Origin: Bradyrhizobium monzae
GTDB lineage: Bacteria; Pseudomonadota; Alphaproteobacteria; Rhizobiales; Xanthobacteraceae
NCBI RefSeq assembly: GCF_021458635.1
Contig: NZ_JAIRDQ010000003.1
Location: forward strand, 124,001 to 188,000
Reading direction: 5' to 3'
Length of the DNA stretch: 64,000 bases
In this document: in pieces, positions 26,031 through 34,199 of the stretch
Layout of the letters: each line of letters starts with the position of its first letter
Position numbering within the stretch: the stretch's first letter is position 1
Position numbers and translations under genes: made by a program
The notes under the pieces: model-generated
The model's database searches: none
Told to the model about the DNA's origin: nothing
The model's input: only the letters and a program-made list of their open reading frames with translations

Positions 26031-26729
26031 ATGCTGACCCAGACGCTCAACACCCAGGCGATCAATACGCAAGTTCGCGGCAAGATTGCCCCGGCCCATC
26101 CCGTCTCCGACCAGTTCGGCGCGATCACCGGTCAGGTCGGGCTGGTCGCGACCGAGTTCTCTTATCGCAAGGACGAGGAGATCTATGGCGAGGACGAGCC
26201 GGCGGAATATGTCTACCAGGTCGTCTCCGGCGCAGTCCGCACCTACAAGCTTCTCTCCGACGGCCGCCGCCAGATCGGCGCTTTCCACCTTCCCGGCGAC
26301 GTGTTCGGCCTCGAATCCGGCGCCACCCACCGCCTCGCCGCCGAAGCCATCATCGACACCAACGTACGCCTGGTGAAGCGGGCGAGCCTCGAGAAGGCCG
26401 CCGGCACCGACGTGCAGGTCGCTCGCAAGCTCTGGGCCATGACCGCCGGCGAGTTGCGCCACGCCGAGGACCACATGCTGCTGCTCGGCCGCAAGACCGC
26501 GATGGAGCGGGTTGCGACCTTCCTGCTGGAAATGGATCGCCGCCTCGCGGTAGCCGGCATGATGGCGCTGCCGATGTGCCGTCGCGACATCGGCGACTAT
26601 CTCGGCCTGACGCTCGAGACCGTGTCGCGGGCGCTGTCGCAGCTTCACGCCCAGGGCATTCTTGGTTTCTCCGGCGCCCGCCAGATCGTGCTGCGCAACC
26701 GTCAACGCCTGCACAATCTCGACGCCTGA
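26031..26729 (+). CDS. fixK2: CRP/FNR-type regulator FixK2
   Basis: A 232-residue regulator with an N-terminal cyclic-nucleotide-like fold (EEIYGEDEPAEYVYQVVSGA) but no FNR-type Cys cluster. Its C-terminal winged HTH has the recognition helix LETVSRALSQLHAQG. Cys183 falls in LPMCRRDIGDYLG, the redox-sensitive Cys described for Bradyrhizobium FixK2, when the ATG at 26031 is used. GGAG lies nine bases upstream. An ATG at 26022 would add three residues. It should drive fixNOQP, fixGHIS and other micro-oxic genes. Confidence 0.96.
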   Translation: MLTQTLNTQAINTQVRGKIAPAHPVSDQFGAITGQVGLVATEFSYRKDEEIYGEDEPAEYVYQVVSGAVRTYKLLSDGRRQIGAFHLPGDVFGLESGATHRLAAEAIIDTNVRLVKRASLEKAAGTDVQVARKLWAMTAGELRHAEDHMLLLGRKTAMERVATFLLEMDRRLAVAGMMALPMCRRDIGDYLGLTLETVSRALSQLHAQGILGFSGARQIVLRNRQRLHNLDA

Positions 26730-26768
26730 TCGTTTTGTCTTCCCCCACTTGGAGCCGGCTGATCTCGT

Positions 26769-28082
26769 TCAACCGGCCAGTTCTTTTGTCGCGGTCATGC
26801 CCGTGCGCCGGGTCTCCGGCATGACGAACAGGATCAGCAAAAGCCCGGTCGCAGCGATGCTCGCTAGCCCGAAGAAGGCGGTGGCATTGCCGAACTTGTC
26901 GCTGATATAGCCGCCGAGCGCGGTGCTCAAGGAGGCACCAATGCCGGTCGCGGTGCCGACAATGCCCTGCGCCAGGTTGAAATGCCCGCTGCCGAAGGCG
27001 ACGTCGGCCACGATCAAGGGGATCATCACCGCGAACACCGCCGCCGTGAAACCGTCGAACACCTGCACCGCTACCAGCAGATAGGGATCGCGCACGGTCG
27101 CGAACAGCAGGCCCCGGATCGTCAGCGCACCGAACCCGATCAGCAGCAGCGGCCGCCGACCCCAGAGCTGCGCCTTGCGTCCGACGGTCGGCGACAGCAG
27201 CGCGACGATCGCCTGCGGCACGACAATGCAGAAGGCGACCAGCACCGTCGCCCATTGGCTCGATCGCGCCGTCACGGCGCTGGCCATCAGCGGCATCATC
27301 GAGGCGTTCGCGAGCTGCAACAGCAGCACGCTCAGCGCAAAGACGATCAGCGGTTTCTGCCGGATCAGATGCCAGATATTGGAGTCGCCGGGAACCGGCG
27401 CCTCACGCGGCATCTCGCCGTGGCAGCGCGCGATGTCGACCTCCTCTTCGCGAATCCGCGACAATGCGATCAGGGTCGGGATTGCCAGCAGGAAGCTGAC
27501 CAGGAACACCGAGCGGCTCGAGAGAAGATATCCGGCGGTACCCATCACTGCCGCGGCGACACCGTTGCCGAGCGAGGCAAAGCGGGCGTTGCGGCCAAGC
27601 CGTTCGCCGATCTTGAGCGGACCGACGAGACCGAGGCTGATCGCCGCGATCGCAGGCCCCAGCACACAGCTCGCCGCTGCATGCAAAGTGGCGGCAGCCA
27701 CCACGACGGGGAAAATCGGCATCGCCGCATAGGCGAGCGCGCAGCAGCCGATGGTTGCGATCGCAAGTGCCGCGACCAGCCGCTCGGACTTCGCCGCGTC
27801 GATGATGGCGCCGCCCGGCATCTGGCCGATCAGCGCGACGATGCCGGCGATCGACAGCACCAAGCCGATCTCGACCTGGGTCCATTTCTGCGTCGTCAGA
27901 TAGACGGCGATGAAGGGCCCGAAGCCGGTCTGCACGTCGGCGAGAAAGAAGATGAACCAGTCGAGGCCGCGCAGGCTCCGGCGCGACGGCGCCGGAATGG
28001 CCGCAGGCAGAGGTACGGCGACGTTGTCGGGTTCAACGCGACCTTCACGATCTGCATGATTCAGCTTCCTCGACAACAGCAC
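26769..28082 (-). CDS. MFS transporter
   Basis: A 437-residue major facilitator protein with about twelve hydrophobic helices and an N-terminal cytoplasmic stretch of about 35 residues. Helix 2-3 loop GQMPGGAIIDAAKSER resembles the GxLaDrxGrr motif. The C-terminal half repeats the pattern, with GYISDKFGNATAFFGLA. The substrate is unknown. The start is a GTG at 28082 with a GGAGGGGGGAGGG stretch upstream. It converges with fixK2, from which it is separated by 39 bases. Confidence 0.82.
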   Translation of the reverse strand: MLLSRKLNHADREGRVEPDNVAVPLPAAIPAPSRRSLRGLDWFIFFLADVQTGFGPFIAVYLTTQKWTQVEIGLVLSIAGIVALIGQMPGGAIIDAAKSERLVAALAIATIGCCALAYAAMPIFPVVVAAATLHAAASCVLGPAIAAISLGLVGPLKIGERLGRNARFASLGNGVAAAVMGTAGYLLSSRSVFLVSFLLAIPTLIALSRIREEEVDIARCHGEMPREAPVPGDSNIWHLIRQKPLIVFALSVLLLQLANASMMPLMASAVTARSSQWATVLVAFCIVVPQAIVALLSPTVGRKAQLWGRRPLLLIGFGALTIRGLLFATVRDPYLLVAVQVFDGFTAAVFAVMIPLIVADVAFGSGHFNLAQGIVGTATGIGASLSTALGGYISDKFGNATAFFGLASIAATGLLLILFVMPETRRTGMTATKELAG

Positions 28083-28105
28083 AGGCGGTCAGCCCTCCCC
28101 CCTCC

Positions 28106-28627
28106 TCATTGGATGGCTTGCAGCGGTTGAAGACTGCCGGACGCGCCGAGCACGACCATCGGCGCGTCTTCCTTGTATTCCGGCGCGGCTGCGACCTGCG
28201 CCTTGGTCAATTCCAGCGTGATGCTGTCCTTCTTGTTCGTGATCTTGCCGAAACGCAGCGCGTTCCAGTCGACGACGATCTTGCGGCTGCCGACGCCGAG
28301 GAATCCGCCGAAATCGATCACGGCGGCGCGCACGCGCCCGGTAAGATCGACGATGACGTCGACGATATGGCCCATGTCCTCGTCCGCCGCACTGCGCACG
28401 TCGCGTCCAAGCACGCCATGGGCGTCGCTGGCGCCAATGATCGTCACCGACGGCGGCGGCGCCGCATCTTTAGGCGTGACAGGCACAACCGAAGCCGGCG
28501 GCTGCACCGTCGGCGGTGCGTTCGCCTCGGTTGCGGCCGCGGGTGGCTCTTCCGCGGCACGCGATACGGCAACCGTCACCCCCGCGACGATCGCCACGCT
28601 CAGGACCAACCATCCGGCGGTACGCAT
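28106..28627 (-). CDS. exported PRC-barrel domain protein
   Basis: A 173-residue protein with an N-terminal signal or anchor helix (TAGWLVLSVAIVAGVTVAVS), a Pro/Ala-rich linker to about residue 60, and a PRC-barrel (GRDVRSAADEDMGHIVDVIV.. to ..IVVDWNALRF). PRC-barrels are small beta-barrels found in photosynthetic H subunits and RNA-processing proteins; in this exported form the role is not known. It follows the glucosidase gene by 22 bases on the same strand. Confidence 0.82.
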   Translation of the reverse strand: MRTAGWLVLSVAIVAGVTVAVSRAAEEPPAAATEANAPPTVQPPASVVPVTPKDAAPPPSVTIIGASDAHGVLGRDVRSAADEDMGHIVDVIVDLTGRVRAAVIDFGGFLGVGSRKIVVDWNALRFGKITNKKDSITLELTKAQVAAAPEYKEDAPMVVLGASGSLQPLQAIQ

Positions 28628-28649
28628 GAACCCTCCTTGCCGCAGCTCG

Positions 28650-30854
28650 CTAGCGCGCCAGCACGATCGACACCTGGACCTGCCCGCGCGTGCGCAGCAC
28701 CTCCAGCGCCACGTCGTGGCCGTGGCGACTGACGCGCAGATCGACGCTGGACTCGCCCAGCCGCAGATCGCGCAGGACGATTTCGTTCAAAAACGCCGGC
28801 AGATGCGGATTGCGCAAGCGGATCTCGCAGCGCGCGACGTCGAACTCGATGCCAAGCGCGGCCTCCAGCAGCGTGAACGGCGTCGCGCTGGCCCAGGCCT
28901 GCGGTGCGCAGGCCACCGGATAGAGCGTCGGGCCGCGCCGCTTCTCGCGGCGGAAGCCGCAGAACAATTCCGGCAACCGCCTCAGATCCATGTAGGTCGC
29001 GGCATCGAACAGGCCCCTGAACACATGGGCCACCGAGTGCTTGAGCCCGTAATGGGCGAGCCCGAGCGCGATCAGCGCATTGTCGTGCGGCCAGATCGAT
29101 CCGTCGTGATACGACATCGGATTGTAGCGCGCCTCGCCGCGCGCGACGGTGCGGATGCCCCAGCCCGAGAAGAAATGCGGCCGCATCAGATCGGCAGCCA
29201 CGAGACGGGCGCGGTCCTCGCGGATCATGCCGCTGAACAACACCTGCCCGGCATTCGAGGTGCGCACCTCGCACCGCCGCTTCTTGCCGTCGAGCGCAAG
29301 CGCGTAGGTTCCGAGCTCCTCGCACCAGAACGCTTCCTCAAAACGCTCGGCGAGTGTCTTGGCCTCCGCCTCGAGCCTCCTCGCGACATCCGGCTTGCCG
29401 AGCCGCAGCGCGCATCGTGCGGCGAGCTGTTTTGCGGCGTAGACATAGCCCTGGACCTCGGCCAGCGCGATGTTGCCCTCCGCGAGCTTGCCGTCGGCAT
29501 GGAAGATCGCGTCGAACGAATCCTTCCAGCCCTGGTTGGCGAGCCCTTTTTCGGTGGCACGCTGGTATTCGACGAAGCCGTCCTGATCGGGGTCGCCGGG
29601 ACCGTCGATCCAGGCGAGCCCGGCCTCGATCGCCGGCCACAGCTCGACCAGCGTTTTCTCGTCGCCGGTGCGCTCGACATAGCGCCCCGCAAGCAGGACG
29701 AACAATGCGGTCGAATCCACGCTGCCGTAATATTGCGAGAACGGCACCTCGCCTAGCGCCGCCATCTCGCCGCCGCGCATCTCGTGCAGGATTTTTCCAG
29801 GCGCGGCGTCAGCGAGCGGGTCAACCGCCCTCGCCTGGAAATGCGCGAGCCGCCGCAGCACGCCCTTGGCCACCCGCGGATCGACCCACAGCATCTGCAG
29901 CGCCGTGATTAACCCGTCGCGGCCGAACGTCGTCGAGTACCAGGGAATGCCGGCATAGGGATAGCGTCCCTGCGGCGTCTCCGTCATCAGCATATTGAGG
30001 TCGGCCATGGCCTGGCACAGCACCTCGTTGAAAATGTTGTTGGAGGTCTCGATGCTGGCCGCGCCGATCGTCGATTGCCGCAACTCGCGGCGATGCGCGA
30101 GCAGGCCCCTGAAGAAGCGCGCCGGCTTCTCCGTGACCGGCCGGTTGCAGGACACGGCCACGAACAGCGATTTGGACTCATGCGGATCCAGCTCGAGCTG
30201 CCAGGTCGCGGCATTGACCGAGAGCCGCGTCGGACGCGGATCGAAGTGAAGCCCGGTGGTGCGTTCGGCATCGTCGAGGCCGTGATATCCAAACAACACG
30301 TCGGTCGGCCCGAGCAGCTTGCTGGTGCCGGTGCCCCGGCGCGGCCGCCGTTCGCCGCGTACTTCGAACAGATCGGCAAAATCGCTGTCGAACAGCAGTG
30401 TCAGCTCAAAACTGGCTGGTTGTTCGCCGTGATTCTGCAGTCCGATGCGCTGATACGCCGTGCCGCGCCACAGGAAGATCGTGCGCACGATGTGCAGCAG
30501 GTCCTTTTGCAGGACAATGCGGCCCTGGCGATAGATGTCGGGATTGGTCAGATCGACCGTCAATCCCGAATTGTCGTCGCGCAGGTTCGAGCCAAGCAAG
30601 AGCGGCTGGAGATCGTCGAGCACGAGTTCCAGCCGGGCCAGATAGCGCGTGTCATGGTTGAACAGGCCATCCGGCCCGCCCGCCGACGCGCCGATGTCGC
30701 CGTGGCTGTCCAGCACGATGAAAGTATCGTCGTGCTTGAGCGACCGCCGCGGTCGGGCGGCGGGCCCCGTCATCGGAATGTAGAACGCTTGCTCCACGAC
30801 GGCCTCTACCGTCTGCGATGCCAGGATGACCCTGGTTGCGGCTTCGATTGCCAT
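28650..30854 (-). CDS. amylo-alpha-1,6-glucosidase / glycogen-debranching-type glycoside hydrolase
   Basis: A 734-residue protein. The N-terminal glycogen-debranching N domain (GDE_N_bis type, about residues 25-230) begins around DTFIVLDSHGDIG and contains GLFNHDTRYLARLEL. An (alpha/alpha)6-barrel glucosidase domain follows with IPWYSTTFGRDGLITALQML and DGSIWPHDNALIALGL, carrying the expected acidic residues. It has no signal peptide. It should trim alpha-1,6 branches or a related glucan. GGGGAG lies before the ATG at 30854. An ABC exporter gene is 59 bases upstream on the same strand. Confidence 0.85.
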   Translation of the reverse strand: MAIEAATRVILASQTVEAVVEQAFYIPMTGPAARPRRSLKHDDTFIVLDSHGDIGASAGGPDGLFNHDTRYLARLELVLDDLQPLLLGSNLRDDNSGLTVDLTNPDIYRQGRIVLQKDLLHIVRTIFLWRGTAYQRIGLQNHGEQPASFELTLLFDSDFADLFEVRGERRPRRGTGTSKLLGPTDVLFGYHGLDDAERTTGLHFDPRPTRLSVNAATWQLELDPHESKSLFVAVSCNRPVTEKPARFFRGLLAHRRELRQSTIGAASIETSNNIFNEVLCQAMADLNMLMTETPQGRYPYAGIPWYSTTFGRDGLITALQMLWVDPRVAKGVLRRLAHFQARAVDPLADAAPGKILHEMRGGEMAALGEVPFSQYYGSVDSTALFVLLAGRYVERTGDEKTLVELWPAIEAGLAWIDGPGDPDQDGFVEYQRATEKGLANQGWKDSFDAIFHADGKLAEGNIALAEVQGYVYAAKQLAARCALRLGKPDVARRLEAEAKTLAERFEEAFWCEELGTYALALDGKKRRCEVRTSNAGQVLFSGMIREDRARLVAADLMRPHFFSGWGIRTVARGEARYNPMSYHDGSIWPHDNALIALGLAHYGLKHSVAHVFRGLFDAATYMDLRRLPELFCGFRREKRRGPTLYPVACAPQAWASATPFTLLEAALGIEFDVARCEIRLRNPHLPAFLNEIVLRDLRLGESSVDLRVSRHGHDVALEVLRTRGQVQVSIVLAR

Positions 30855-30913
30855 GAGCTGCTCCCCTGCGGCTTGTTTTTCGAACGCGACCAACGCAAAC
30901 GCAACTGTTGGGT

Positions 30914-32677
30914 TTACGCGGCGAACTTCGCGAGCCGGCTCATTTCCTGCGTCACCAGCTCACGGTACGGACCGTGGCCCTGCATCAACCGGTCGGGCGC
31001 GCCGTCCTCGATGATCTTGCCGTGCTTGAGCACGATCACGCGGTCGAAATTGCGCAATGTCGCGAGACGATGCGCGATCGCGATCACTGTGCGGCCGCGC
31101 ATCAGCCGCGCCAGCGCCTCGCGGATCGCCTCCTCGGATTCGCTGTCGAGCGCCGCGGTCGCCTCGTCCAGCAACAGGATCGGCGCGTCCTTGACGAAGG
31201 CGCGCGCAATGGCAATGCGCTGGCGCTGGCCACCTGACATCTTCACGCCGCGGTCGCCCACCATGGTGTCGAGGCCGTCCGGCAGGCTGTCGATGAAATC
31301 GCAGCGCGCCGCGATTGCCGCACGCAGCACCTCGTCGTCGGTCGCATTCGGCCGGCCATAGCGGATGTTCTCGCGGATCGAGCGATGGAACAGCGAAATG
31401 TCCTGCGGCACGACCGAGATTGCCTCGCGCAAGCTCTGCTGAGTCACCATGGCAATATCCTGCCCGTCGACGGTCACACTGCCCTCGTCGACATCGTAGA
31501 AGCGCTGCAGCAGCGTGAACAGGGTCGACTTGCCGCCGCCGGACTGGCCTACCAGGCCGACGCGCTGGCCGGGCTGCAGCCGCAGGCTGAATCGCTCAAA
31601 GATCTTCTCGGCCCCGGGATAGCCGAAGGTGACGTTGTTATACGCGATCGCGGCGCCGGTCTTGACCAGCGGCTCGGCCTCGGGGTGATCGCGCAGTTCG
31701 TGCGGCACCAGCAGCGTGGCGATGGCCTCGGTCAGGCGTGCGACATGCTGGGTGACATCGACCAGCGCCACCGCGAGATCGCGGGTCGCGCTCAGGATGG
31801 AAATGCCGAGAGTACAGACCAGCACGACGTCGCCGGTGGTCGCCTCGCCCTTTTGCCAGAGCGTGACCGCCCAGGCCATCAGCGCGACGGTCAGGAGCAC
31901 GGTCACCGCCGCATGCAGCAACCGCAGCTTCTCCAGATAACGCAGGCTGCGCCCGCGCGCGTTGACTTCCCGATTCACCGTGGCGTCGAACCGCTCATGC
32001 TCGTGGCCAATGCCGCAGAAGGCACGCACCAGCGGCATGTTGCTGATGACGTCGATCATCTCGCCGTCGACGGCGGCCGCCTTGTCGGCAAAATCGTCAT
32101 GCAGCGGCTTTCCGGCTGCGGCCAGACGGAACATCGCGACCACCATGCCGCCGGCAATCACGATCAGACCCGCAGCCATATACGGGCTCACGGTTCCAAT
32201 CAGCAGGATCGCCGCAATTGTGGCGATGCATGGCGGCAACACATTCCAGACAAACATGTTCTCGACCGTGAACACTGCATTGGATGTGGCGGTGATGCGG
32301 CTGGTCAGCATGCCTGGCATTCGGTCCGAGAAGTAGCTCGGCGCGTGTCCGGTCAGATGACGAAATATGTCGCGGCGTAAATCGCCCGTGACGCGCACAA
32401 AGGTGAAGCTGGCCGTCCAGCTCGCGATCCGCCACAGAAAATTGTCGGCGGCAATCAGTGACATGAGCAGAATGAATGCCAGCCATACGCTACCACCATG
32501 GGAGGTTCCCGCGGACAAGGCGTCGACAAGGGATTTGACGCCGTATTGCGTGCCTACCGAGCAGGCAACCGCTGCAACGACGGTGCCCAGGATCACCAGA
32601 TGCGACGCCAAACGCCGCCGTAGATAGCGCAAGACAAAGGCAAATGGCCTGCGCGCATATCCAGAAAGATGATCCAT
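30914..32677 (-). CDS. ABC exporter, fused permease-ATPase
   Basis: A 587-residue half-transporter of the type I exporter class. About six helices span residues 20-310. The ATPase domain has Walker A GQSGGGKS, signature SGGQRQR, Walker B ILLLDEATAALDSES, and the switch His in AIAHRLATL. It would act as a homodimer in the inner membrane. Being in line with a debranching-type enzyme and divergent from a GT4 enzyme suggests export of a glycan or glycolipid, similar in type to NdvA/MsbA; this is inference. Confidence 0.88.
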   Translation of the reverse strand: MDHLSGYARRPFAFVLRYLRRRLASHLVILGTVVAAVACSVGTQYGVKSLVDALSAGTSHGGSVWLAFILLMSLIAADNFLWRIASWTASFTFVRVTGDLRRDIFRHLTGHAPSYFSDRMPGMLTSRITATSNAVFTVENMFVWNVLPPCIATIAAILLIGTVSPYMAAGLIVIAGGMVVAMFRLAAAGKPLHDDFADKAAAVDGEMIDVISNMPLVRAFCGIGHEHERFDATVNREVNARGRSLRYLEKLRLLHAAVTVLLTVALMAWAVTLWQKGEATTGDVVLVCTLGISILSATRDLAVALVDVTQHVARLTEAIATLLVPHELRDHPEAEPLVKTGAAIAYNNVTFGYPGAEKIFERFSLRLQPGQRVGLVGQSGGGKSTLFTLLQRFYDVDEGSVTVDGQDIAMVTQQSLREAISVVPQDISLFHRSIRENIRYGRPNATDDEVLRAAIAARCDFIDSLPDGLDTMVGDRGVKMSGGQRQRIAIARAFVKDAPILLLDEATAALDSESEEAIREALARLMRGRTVIAIAHRLATLRNFDRVIVLKHGKIIEDGAPDRLMQGHGPYRELVTQEMSRLAKFAA

Positions 32678-32951
32678 TCGTTGCGACCCCGTCGTGATGA
32701 TTTCAATTTTTCTCTTAGCCGATTGAACATCGACTGCTTCGCCTCAGTTCCCGGGCGAGCCCATCACGACATGCGGATGCGGACGATGTGAGAAGAGGAG
32801 ATGGCATCATCGCGGCCACGCTGCAGTGTGTCGAAGAAGTAACGTTCGGGGAAAGGAACTTCGCAAATGCGAGAACGTTCCCTCCGCGGCATGCCGGTGC
32901 CGAACTCGGTAGGGGCTTTAATTTCCATGATCACACAGAGGAGAAGCTGAG
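32678..32951. other. divergent intergenic region, ABC exporter / glycosyltransferase
   Basis: This 274-base gap separates two divergent starts and must hold both promoters. An AT-rich patch lies just before the ABC gene (around 32698-32725), and AGAGGAG precedes the glycosyltransferase. No inverted repeat or known operator was found. Confidence 0.5.
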
Positions 32952-34022
32952 ATGCGCATCGCGCAGGTAGCTCCGTTGACGGAGGCTGTTCCACCCAAGC
33001 TGTATGGCGGCACCGAGCGGGTGGTGCACTGGCTGACGGAAGAGTTGGTTGCCCTTGGTCACGACGTCACACTTTTCGCCAGTGGCGACTCGCAGACGTC
33101 GGCGAAACTGGATGCTTTATGGCCCCGGGCGCTTCGCCTCGACGGTTCCGTGCGCGATCCCAACGCGCTCCACATGGTGCTCCTGGAGCGCGTGCGGCAA
33201 AAATGTGACGACGAGGAGTTCGACTTCCTCCACTTCCATCTCGATTATTATCCGTGGTCGCTGTTCTACCGGCAGCCGACACCGATGCTGACCACGCTGC
33301 ATGGCCGGCTCGATCTGCCGGAGCATCAGCCTGTCTTCAATACCTTCTCCAGGATGCCGGTCATCTCGATCTCGAACGCACAGCGACGGCCGGTACCGCA
33401 GGCGAACTGGGTGACGACGATCCATCACGGCCTGCCGGAGAATCTGCTGACGCCGAAGCCGGCCAAGCAGGAATATCTCGCCGTGCTCGGCCGCATCGCG
33501 CCGGAGAAGGGCGTCGACCGCGCCATCAAGATCGCGATGCATTGCGGCATTCCGCTGAAGATCGCAGCCAAGGTCGACCGTGCCGACCAGGACTATTACG
33601 ACGAGTTGATCAAGCCGATGATTGTGAACAATCCGCTGGTGGATTTCATCGGCGAGATCAGCGATCACGAGAAGTCGGACTTTTTGAGCGGCGCGCTCGG
33701 CCTGCTGTTGCCGATCGACTGGCCGGAGCCGTTTGGTCTCGTGATGATCGAAGCCATGGCCTGCGGCACGCCGGTGGTTGCCTTCAACCGCGGCTCGGTG
33801 CCCGAGATCATCGACGAGGGCCTCACCGGCTTCGTGGTCGAGGATATCCTCAGCGCCGCCGGCGTCGTCAACCGCCTCGCGCAACTCGACCGCACCGCCA
33901 TCCGCAAGCAGTTCGAGAAGCGCTTTACGGCGCGGCGAATGGCACTGGACTATCTCGCGGCGTATCGCAGCATGACGGAAGCGCAGGCGCCGCGGATCAA
34001 ACTGGTGAGCAGCGCGGAGTAG
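32952..34022 (+). CDS. GT4 family glycosyltransferase
   Basis: A 356-residue GT-B enzyme. The N-terminal domain has the glycine-rich loop PPKLYGGTERVVHWL and the acceptor-side HFHLDYYPW. The C-terminal domain carries GRIAPEKGVDRAI and the E-x7-E motif (EPFGLVMIEAMACGTPVVAF) of GT4 retaining enzymes. It would transfer a sugar from a nucleotide donor to a glycan or other acceptor in the cytoplasm. AGAGGAG lies ten bases before the ATG. It is divergent from the ABC exporter and glucosidase genes. Confidence 0.88.
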   Translation: MRIAQVAPLTEAVPPKLYGGTERVVHWLTEELVALGHDVTLFASGDSQTSAKLDALWPRALRLDGSVRDPNALHMVLLERVRQKCDDEEFDFLHFHLDYYPWSLFYRQPTPMLTTLHGRLDLPEHQPVFNTFSRMPVISISNAQRRPVPQANWVTTIHHGLPENLLTPKPAKQEYLAVLGRIAPEKGVDRAIKIAMHCGIPLKIAAKVDRADQDYYDELIKPMIVNNPLVDFIGEISDHEKSDFLSGALGLLLPIDWPEPFGLVMIEAMACGTPVVAFNRGSVPEIIDEGLTGFVVEDILSAAGVVNRLAQLDRTAIRKQFEKRFTARRMALDYLAAYRSMTEAQAPRIKLVSSAE

Positions 34023-34034
34023 TAGCCACACGCA

Positions 34035-34070
34035 CAACCGTCGTCCCGACGTTCGCCGGGACGACGGTTG
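34035..34070. terminator. long perfect hairpin after the glycosyltransferase
   Basis: CAACCGTCGTCCCG and CGGGACGACGGTTG form a perfect 14-bp stem with an 8-base loop, starting 13 bases after the stop codon. No T-run follows, so it may be a REP-like element or an mRNA 3' stabiliser as much as a terminator. Confidence 0.6.
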
Positions 34071-34097
34071 AATGTATAACGCCCCGCTCCATCAACG

Positions 34098-34178
34098 CGT
34101 CATTGCGAGCGCAGCGAAGCAATCCAGAGTCTGCCCGCGGAGGGATTCTGGATTGCTTCGCTGCGCTCGCAATGACGG
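34098..34178. repeat. dispersed palindromic repeat, type 1 (copy 4)
   Basis: The most symmetrical copy: CGTCATTGCGAGCGCAGCGA at one end mirrored by TCGCTGCGCTCGCAATGACGG at the other, with inner AAGCAATCCAGA / CTGGATTGCTTC. It sits between two convergent genes, 20 bases from the stop of the alkylsulfatase-like gene. Confidence 0.9.
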
Positions 34179-34199
34179 AATGTGCGGCAGCTGCCGTGC

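Noticed and set aside
1651..34178. CRISPR array
   Set aside because: The repeated units are long palindromes scattered over 33 kb, not short direct repeats with regular spacers, and no cas gene is present.
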